From: an uncultured Thiotrichaceae bacterium
Lineage (GTDB): Bacteria; Pseudomonadota; Gammaproteobacteria; Thiotrichales; Thiotrichaceae
DNA length: 5,475 nucleotides
Direction: 5' to 3'
Assembly: GCA_937931765.1 (NCBI GenBank)
Contig: CALHAO010000422.1
Location: 1 to 5,475, forward strand
The notes under the pieces were generated by a model. It was not told where the DNA came from. It was given only the letters and a program-made list of their open reading frames with translations, and made no database searches. The translations under genes were made by a program, and so were the position numbers. Positions 1-4,013 of the stretch are shown here, piece by piece; the first letter of the stretch is position 1; each line of letters starts with the position of its first letter.

Positions 1-267
1 GTTGTTAAAACACGCTTAGCGAAAGACATTGATCCGATGACAGTTACCAAAGCACAGGCCATCGAAATTATTGCTAACGCACCGCCACCAAAACCCAGGG
101 CAAAACCTAAAACTGCGGCTGAGAAAGAGGCTGAAGCGAAAAAGGCACCTGCTAAAAAGAAAGCAGCCGCCAAGAAGAAGCCTGTAGCTAAGAAAGCACC
201 CGCTAAAAAATCTGTAGCTAAAACAGCTGACTCTGACAAAAGTGATAACCCTCCGACTGAGTCCTGA
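1..267 (+). CDS. topA: DNA topoisomerase I, C-terminal end (partial)
   Basis: Only the last 88 residues are visible; the reading frame is open at the left edge and ends at TGA 265-267. TopA relaxes negatively supercoiled DNA by single-strand passage. The catalytic core would lie outside the window. The visible part begins with a segment around residues 4-25 (K-T-R-L-A-K-D-I-D-P, then V-T-x-x-Q-A-I-E-I-I). It resembles the last topoisomerase C-terminal repeat of long gammaproteobacterial and betaproteobacterial TopA proteins. After it comes a low-complexity tail rich in Lys, Ala and Pro (about residues 30-75), like histone H1 tails. Many TopA proteins carry such a tail, which probably binds DNA. 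The close downstream tsaC gene supports the call, since topA and tsaC are often neighbours in gammaproteobacteria. The ATG at 37 is internal and not a gene start. Another protein with a basic tail is possible but less likely. Confidence 0.82.
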   Translation, partial: VVKTRLAKDIDPMTVTKAQAIEIIANAPPPKPRAKPKTAAEKEAEAKKAPAKKKAAAKKKPVAKKAPAKKSVAKTADSDKSDNPPTES

Positions 268-271
268 GACG

Positions 272-832
272 ATGAAGTTGAGTTATTCACTGGACGAAGC
301 CGTCGAAACTGTTAGAACCGGTGGCATTCTGGCTTATCCGACTGAGGCCGTCTTTGGCCTTGGTTGTGATCCGCGCAATCTCAGTGCCGTGCAACGCTTG
401 CTGGGTGCAAAACAACGCCCAGCGGATAAAGGCCTGATTCTTTTAGCGGCGAACATACACCAGCTCAGTGATTTTGTACCACCACTCTCCGAAGAAATCA
501 AAGAGCGCATACTGGCCAGCTGGCCTGGCCCAGTGACCTGGCTATTACCGGTTCATGAGCATATTTCACCGCTCGTGCGGGGTAACTTCCAAAAAATTGC
601 CGTACGGGTCAGCGCCCACCCTGTCTGTGAACAACTGTGTCAACGATTGGGGCATCCACTTATTTCAACCAGTGCCAACATTACCGGAAAACCAGCAGCA
701 ACCACTGTTCAGCAAGTGGGCGAACAACTGGAGCAACATGTTGATCTGATACTGGACAAACCATTGGGTGGACGTATTCAACCCAGTGAAATTCGCGACG
801 CATTTACTAATAAAATATTACGCGCAGGCTAA
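272..832 (+). CDS. tsaC: Threonylcarbamoyl-AMP synthase TsaC (YrdC/Sua5 family)
   Basis: A protein of 186 residues, close to the 190 of E. coli TsaC. It makes L-threonylcarbamoyl-AMP from threonine, bicarbonate and ATP in the cytoplasm, the first step of t6A formation at position 37 of ANN-decoding tRNAs. Visible family marks are A-Y-P-T-E-A-V-F-G-L-G-C-D (residues 21-33), K-Q-R-P-x-D-K-G-L-I-L (47-57), W-P-G-P-V-T-W (84-90), the S-T-S-A-N signature (132-136) and P-S-E-I-R-D-A near the end (171-177). It is the short single-domain form without the Sua5 C-terminal extension. I chose the ATG at 272 because the N-terminus then aligns with E. coli TsaC. An in-frame GTG at 242 would overlap topA and add ten unneeded residues. 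The ribosome-binding site is weak. Only 4 bases separate it from the topA stop, so coupled translation is likely. Confidence 0.95.
   Translation: MKLSYSLDEAVETVRTGGILAYPTEAVFGLGCDPRNLSAVQRLLGAKQRPADKGLILLAANIHQLSDFVPPLSEEIKERILASWPGPVTWLLPVHEHISPLVRGNFQKIAVRVSAHPVCEQLCQRLGHPLISTSANITGKPAATTVQQVGEQLEQHVDLILDKPLGGRIQPSEIRDAFTNKILRAG
751..768 (+). repeat. 18-bp direct repeat, copy 1 (inside tsaC)
   Basis: ACTGGACAAACCATTGGG is found here and again, identically, at 1309-1326 in the sigma factor gene. In both genes it is read in the same frame as L-D-K-P-L-G (TsaC residues 161-166). The flanking bases differ on both sides. Confidence 0.9.
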
Positions 833-838
833 TTAAAA

Positions 839-1393
839 ATGGAACCGTTAAACGAACTACTCATTCGATGCGGGCAAGACAAAGATGCCAACGCTTTCCA
901 GCAGCTTTACAAACTCGCTTCCCCGCGCTTATTTGCATTAAGCAAACGCATGATGCGCGATGAAGTGTTAGCGGAAGATATTCTTCAGGAAGCCTTCGTC
1001 AAAATCTGGAACAAAGCACCCTCTTTCGCCAGCGGCAAAGGTAGCGCTATGACTTGGATGGGCACCATTGTGCGCAATCAGGCACTGGACAAATTGCGCA
1101 TGGCAAAAAGCCGCCCGGTGCTGGCGGATGAAGGTGACTATGAAACACTGGATTTTGCCACAGAAGAATTATCACCGGACTCCCTGAAAGCATTAAGTGA
1201 TGACACCCAACGCTTGCTGCACTGCATGGATCATCTGAAGCCGGAACAACGGGAATGCATTATGTCGGCTTTTTATTATGGCCACACCCATGATGAGCTG
1301 GCCACACAACTGGACAAACCATTGGGAACTGTCAAGGCCTGGATCAGACGTGGCCTTGAACAACTGCGCATGTGCTTATCAGTCAGCGGCTAA
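839..1393 (+). CDS. RNA polymerase sigma factor, ECF (extracytoplasmic function) subfamily
   Basis: A protein of 184 residues, the usual ECF size. Region 2 covers about residues 18-90. It includes the core-binding and -10 recognition helix with A-E-D-I-L-Q-E-A-F-V-K-I-W (45-57), then a W-M-G-T-I-V-R-N-Q-A-L-D-K-L-R segment (73-87). Region 4 covers about 122-180, with a helix-turn-helix at H-D-E-L-A-T-Q-L-D-K-P-L-G-T-V-K-A-W-I-R-R (151-171) that would read the -35 element. It would direct RNA polymerase to a small stress or envelope regulon. From memory, the C-terminal sequence is most like SigK-type ECF factors, which are usually followed by an RskA-type anti-sigma gene. None is adjacent here: the next gene is convergent pyrC, overlapping by 15 bp. 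The start lies 6 bases after the tsaC stop with only a weak AGG upstream, so expression is probably coupled to topA-tsaC. The regulon and inducing signal cannot be read from the sequence. Confidence 0.92.
   Translation: MEPLNELLIRCGQDKDANAFQQLYKLASPRLFALSKRMMRDEVLAEDILQEAFVKIWNKAPSFASGKGSAMTWMGTIVRNQALDKLRMAKSRPVLADEGDYETLDFATEELSPDSLKALSDDTQRLLHCMDHLKPEQRECIMSAFYYGHTHDELATQLDKPLGTVKAWIRRGLEQLRMCLSVSG
1309..1326 (+). repeat. 18-bp direct repeat, copy 2 (inside the sigma factor gene)
   Basis: Exact second copy of the 18 bases at 751-768, offset by 558 bases (a multiple of three). Here it encodes L-D-K-P-L-G at residues 158-163, at the turn of the region 4 helix-turn-helix. Confidence 0.9.
1332..1359. 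repeat. Inverted repeat near the end of the sigma factor gene
   Basis: TCAAGGCC (1332-1339) and GGCCTTGA (1352-1359) are perfect 8-bp arms with a 12-base loop. It lies just before the convergent gene ends. No T run follows on either strand, so it is not a standard intrinsic terminator. It may simply reflect codons of the helix-turn-helix region. Confidence 0.5.
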
Positions 1394-2443
1394 AATATCA
1401 CTCACAGCCCAATGTAAATCCATCATCGGGTCAAAGTGAGTGATTTCACCATCTGGCAACACCAACTTCTCAGGCACTGCCAAAGCAGACTCATTCCAGG
1501 TAAGCTTTAATTTCGCGGTATTGACTGGCAAACCATAAAACGCCGGGCCATTCAGTGATACAAACCCTTCCAGCTTGTCCAGAGCATTTTCCTGCTCAAA
1601 TACCTCAGCCACCACAGACACTGTATTCGCCACATTAAAAATACCGGCACAGCCACAAGCAGTTTCTTTTGCGCCATCAAAATGTGGTGCGGAGTCGGTG
1701 CCCAAGAAAAACCGCTTATCACCACTGGTCACTGCAGCACGCAAAGCCAAACGATGTGACTCACGTTTAGCCACCGGCAAACAATAATAGTGCGGTTTAA
1801 TCCCACCCACTAACAGCGCATTACGGTTTATTACCAAATGATGCGGTGTCACTGTCGCTGCCGTATTTTCAGCACAAGACTGCACATAGTCCACACCTTC
1901 TTTAGTCGTCAGGTGCTCAAAGACAATTTTCAACTCAGGAAACTGTTCACGAATCGGAATCAGCTTGGTCTCAATAAACACCGCCTCACGGTCAAAGATG
2001 TCTACATCATCATCTACTACTTCACCATGTACCAGAAATGGCATGCCGATTTCTTCCATCACCGCCAGCACCGGATAAATCTTTGTCAGATCTGCAACAC
2101 CCGCATCAGAATTAGTGGTAGCGCCCGCCGGGTACAACTTAACCGCCGTCACATCACCGGATAAATAACCCGCCCGGACATCTTCAGGATCAGTCTGCTC
2201 TGTCATATAAAGCGTCATTAACGGATTGAAGTCACTACCGGCAGGCAGCGCAGCAAGAATCTGCTCACGGTAGTTCAGAGCATCAGCAGTACGTACGACA
2301 GGAGGTTGTAAGTTAGGCATCACAATAGCCCGCCCGAAATGCCGTGCGGTATAAGGCAACACCCGTTGCAACATGTCGCCACTGCGCAGGTGTAAATGCC
2401 AGTCATCCGGCTGAGTTATGGTTAGACTATTACTAATACCCAT
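1379..2443 (-). CDS. pyrC: Dihydroorotase, class II
   Basis: A 354-residue enzyme (E. coli PyrC has 348). It reversibly cyclises N-carbamoyl-L-aspartate to dihydroorotate, the third step of de novo UMP synthesis, in the cytoplasm. All binuclear zinc ligands fall at the E. coli positions: H16 and H18 in D-D-W-H-L-H-L-R, the carboxylated lysine K102 in V-K-L-Y-P-A-G-A-T-T, H139 in F-L-V-H-G-E, H177 in F-E-H-L-T-T, and the catalytic D250 in G-T-D-S-A-P-H. R20 and the N44 of M-P-N, which bind substrate, are also present. The ATG at 2443 has a GGGAG ribosome-binding site 6 bases upstream. The gene lies 94 bases downstream of the DUF4124 gene on the same strand and need not share its transcript. 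Its 3' end overlaps the sigma factor gene tail-to-tail. There is no sign of truncation. Confidence 0.97.
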   Translation of the reverse strand: MGISNSLTITQPDDWHLHLRSGDMLQRVLPYTARHFGRAIVMPNLQPPVVRTADALNYREQILAALPAGSDFNPLMTLYMTEQTDPEDVRAGYLSGDVTAVKLYPAGATTNSDAGVADLTKIYPVLAVMEEIGMPFLVHGEVVDDDVDIFDREAVFIETKLIPIREQFPELKIVFEHLTTKEGVDYVQSCAENTAATVTPHHLVINRNALLVGGIKPHYYCLPVAKRESHRLALRAAVTSGDKRFFLGTDSAPHFDGAKETACGCAGIFNVANTVSVVAEVFEQENALDKLEGFVSLNGPAFYGLPVNTAKLKLTWNESALAVPEKLVLPDGEITHFDPMMDLHWAVSDILAAD

Positions 2444-2449
2444 GAATTG

Positions 2450-2454
2450 CTCCC
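2450..2454 (-). promoter_or_regulatory. Ribosome-binding site of pyrC
   Basis: The minus strand reads GGGAG six bases before the pyrC ATG. This good Shine-Dalgarno match fixes the start at 2443. Confidence 0.75.
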
Positions 2455-2537
2455 GTCATTAAAATTCCGTTCAGAATTCTAACAGGAAGCCGTATCGGGT
2501 GGTGGGGTTTACCAAGAAATATTTATAGCCGCAACTA

Positions 2538-3083
2538 TTACTTCTTCAGCACAGAATGGCGCAGCAAATTAAAACTCACTGCTTCAGTATTTTTTAATAC
2601 ATCATCATTTTCATCATGCAACACCGCAAACAAACTATGCTTACCCCGATCAACACTCTCCAGAGAAAACACGGTTGAGCCACCATTAGCCACACGCTTG
2701 CCATCCAAGTAAACTACAATACCGTGACCTTCCTGCAAACCAGGTTCCAGCCCAAGACGTACCATGATATTGCCATTATTAGCGCGAACCGATGCATCTG
2801 CTTCAGGTGATGTAACAACGAAGCGCTTATATTCCACTGCCTTGGTCTCAGCAGCGTCGTCATCTTCTTTAGCTTGCGCCGAATTGGCAACCTTGCCTTT
2901 TCCCTCGCTATCGTTATAACTGTCCGCCACTGTTAGTGTCGGCAGCTCAACAGTCTGTGCCTTAGTCTGCTCAGGAGGACTATCACCAAATACCGTGCGG
3001 CCACTGGCATCTGTCCACCGATAAACTTCAGCGTTCAATACCGATGCAAACAACAGCAGAATGGGGAAGATAATGGCTCGCAA
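2538..3083 (-). CDS. Exported DUF4124 domain protein with C-terminal Ig-like domain
   Basis: The function is unknown. From a TTG start at 3083 the protein has 181 residues. It begins with a plain secretion signal (M-R-A-I-I-F-P-I-L-L-L-F-A-S-V-L-N-A), cleaved after about residue 18. A DUF4124 domain follows (E-V-Y-R-W-T-D-A-S-G-R-T-V-F-G-D-S-P-P, about 19-37), then a charged linker (about 55-85). The last 95 residues look like a beta-sandwich: S-P-x-A-D-A-S-V-R-A-N-N-G-N, L-E-P-G-L-Q-x-G-H, V-Y-L-D-G, D-R-G-K-H-S-L. The same pattern occurs in other gammaproteobacterial DUF4124 proteins, which are expected in the periplasm. The start is uncertain. An in-frame GTG at 3155 gives 205 residues but puts an acidic 24-residue leader before the signal peptide. 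Neither start has a clear ribosome-binding site. A TATAAT box at 3120-3125 favours the TTG. It lies after the crotonase gene, in the same frame. Confidence 0.8.
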   Translation of the reverse strand: MRAIIFPILLLFASVLNAEVYRWTDASGRTVFGDSPPEQTKAQTVELPTLTVADSYNDSEGKGKVANSAQAKEDDDAAETKAVEYKRFVVTSPEADASVRANNGNIMVRLGLEPGLQEGHGIVVYLDGKRVANGGSTVFSLESVDRGKHSLFAVLHDENDDVLKNTEAVSFNLLRHSVLKK

Positions 3084-3119
3084 AATGAAATCAACCGTAA
3101 TGACACAATAGGGAATTTC

Positions 3120-3148
3120 ATTATAATCCGGGTAATTGAAATTACCCA
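3120..3148 (-). promoter_or_regulatory. Candidate sigma70-type promoter for the DUF4124 gene
   Basis: The minus strand has a perfect TATAAT -10 box at 3125-3120. Seventeen bases upstream is TGGGTA (3148-3143), which matches only three of six -35 consensus bases. Transcription would begin near 3113, about 30 bases before the TTG start at 3083. The spacer carries a palindrome, which fits an activator- or repressor-controlled promoter. No experimental support is available, and readthrough from the upstream crotonase gene is also possible. Confidence 0.4.
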
Positions 3149-3150
3149 GA
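3127..3150 (-). repeat. Near-perfect 24-bp palindrome, possible operator
   Basis: GGGTAATT (3130-3137) and its exact reverse complement AATTACCC (3140-3147) are separated by two bases. The symmetry extends outward to 11-bp arms with one mismatch (3129 against 3148). It overlaps the weak -35 element and fills most of the spacer before the TATAAT box. That is a typical position for a dimeric transcription factor site. It is not followed by a T run, so it is not a terminator. Confidence 0.45.
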
Positions 3151-3209
3151 AACACCAGATAAAAGGCCAGACAGAATGCGCCACCAACCAGCAGTAGCGC
3201 TCTGAAAAA

Positions 3210-4001
3210 TCAGGAGAATTTTGCCGGGCGCTTTTCAACGAAGGCCTGAACACCCTCTTCAAAGTCAGCAGACATCGCACACTCCGCAAAACTCTGTTGC
3301 TCTAATAATAACTGCTGCTCCAGAGTATTATTTACCGAGCTGTTCAATAAGCGTTTACTGGCAATAATAGAGTCACGCGGCCCGTTAGCCAGCCGCTGAA
3401 CCAAGGCCCCGGTAGCAGCAGCCAATTCATCCACCGCCACCACTTTATTAACCAGCCCCATTGCCAAGGCTTCAGGTGCAGTAATACGCTCACCGAGAAA
3501 CATAATCTCACGAGCACGTTTATCACCCACCATACGTGGCAGAAAGAATGTTCCACCACCATCTGGCGAAACACCCAACTGACAGTAAGCCGAAGCAAAT
3601 TTGGTATTCTCTGCCGCCACTACCAGGTCACACGCAGCCATCAGGCTCACACCGAAACCGGCCACAGCCCCTGAAACGGAAGCCACTACAGGTTTGGGCA
3701 TTTCTCTCAAACTTGAGATGGCATCATGAATCGTGCCAATGATTTTGGTGATTTCAGGGTGACGTTCAGCTACCGGTATTTTGGTGCATTCAGAGAAGTA
3801 ACCAATGTCACCGCCTGCCATAAAATGACCACCTGCACCGGTCAAAACCAGACAACGCACCGATTCATCAGCCGCCACTTCTGCTGTTAATGCTTTCAGT
3901 GCATACGCCATTTGATCATTCAGCGTGTTCAACACCTCAGGACGATTCAGCGTCATGGTCGCAACACGACCTTCAATCGTTAATTTGACTACTTCACTCA
4001 T
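3210..4001 (-). CDS. Enoyl-CoA hydratase/isomerase family protein (crotonase fold, PaaG-like active site)
   Basis: A protein of 263 residues, the normal crotonase length, acting on acyl-CoA thioesters in the cytoplasm. Visible marks are L-N-R-P-E-V-L-N-T-L (18-27), the first oxyanion-hole loop F-M-A-G-G-D-I (60-66), the second S-G-A-V-A-G-F-G-V-S-L with A-C-D-L (110-126), and G-V-S-P-D-G-G-G-T (143-151). The two glutamates of true hydratases (E144 and E164 of rat mitochondrial hydratase) are replaced by serine (about S119) and tyrosine (about Y139). An aspartate (D147) sits where PaaG-type isomerases keep their catalytic aspartate. Double-bond isomerisation is therefore more likely than hydration; the substrate is unknown. 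The ATG at 4001 is preferred because AAGGGG lies six bases upstream; the adjacent ATG at 4004 is only three bases away. It directly follows the acyl-CoA dehydrogenase gene, so the two are probably one operon. Confidence 0.9.
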   Translation of the reverse strand: MSEVVKLTIEGRVATMTLNRPEVLNTLNDQMAYALKALTAEVAADESVRCLVLTGAGGHFMAGGDIGYFSECTKIPVAERHPEITKIIGTIHDAISSLREMPKPVVASVSGAVAGFGVSLMAACDLVVAAENTKFASAYCQLGVSPDGGGTFFLPRMVGDKRAREIMFLGERITAPEALAMGLVNKVVAVDELAAATGALVQRLANGPRDSIIASKRLLNSSVNNTLEQQLLLEQQSFAECAMSADFEEGVQAFVEKRPAKFS

Positions 4002-4007
4002 CATTCA

Positions 4008-4013
4008 CCCCTT
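4008..4013 (-). promoter_or_regulatory. Ribosome-binding site of the crotonase gene, overlapping the upstream stop codon
   Basis: AAGGGG on the minus strand shares two bases with the TAA stop (4014-4012) of the acyl-CoA dehydrogenase gene. Its spacing is three bases to the ATG at 4004 and six to the ATG at 4001. This decides the start in favour of 4001 and suggests translational coupling. Confidence 0.7.

Noticed and set aside
37..267. A separate small lysine-rich protein starting at ATG 37
   Set aside because: The frame is open to the left edge, and the residues before 37 continue a topoisomerase C-terminal repeat, so this ATG is internal to topA.
242..271. N-terminal extension of tsaC from GTG 242
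   Set aside because: It would overlap topA by 26 bases and add residues absent from the family. The ATG at 272 aligns with E. coli TsaC.
1575..2164. Plus-strand open frames at 1575-1787 and 1838-2164
   Set aside because: They are antisense shadows of pyrC, which has all its catalytic residues; the translations resemble no family.
2473..2480. AGAATTCT palindrome upstream of pyrC
   Set aside because: An 8-base palindrome is common by chance and has no other promoter context around it; it is only mentioned as part of the possible leader pairing.
2522..2527. TATAAA on the minus strand between the DUF4124 gene and pyrC
   Set aside because: No acceptable -35 element lies 16-18 bases upstream, so it is not called as a pyrC promoter.
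3035..3289. Open frame on the minus strand, including an ATG at 3119 near the DUF4124 start
   Set aside because: It has no ribosome-binding site, encodes nothing recognisable and overlaps both the crotonase end and the DUF4124 signal peptide in another frame. Its ATG at 3119 overlaps the -10 box. A frameshift joining it to the DUF4124 gene cannot be excluded but is not needed.
3344..3742. Open frames antisense to or out of frame with the crotonase gene
   Set aside because: They are shadows of a well-supported gene, with biased compositions (Trp/Leu or Pro/His rich) typical of such frames.
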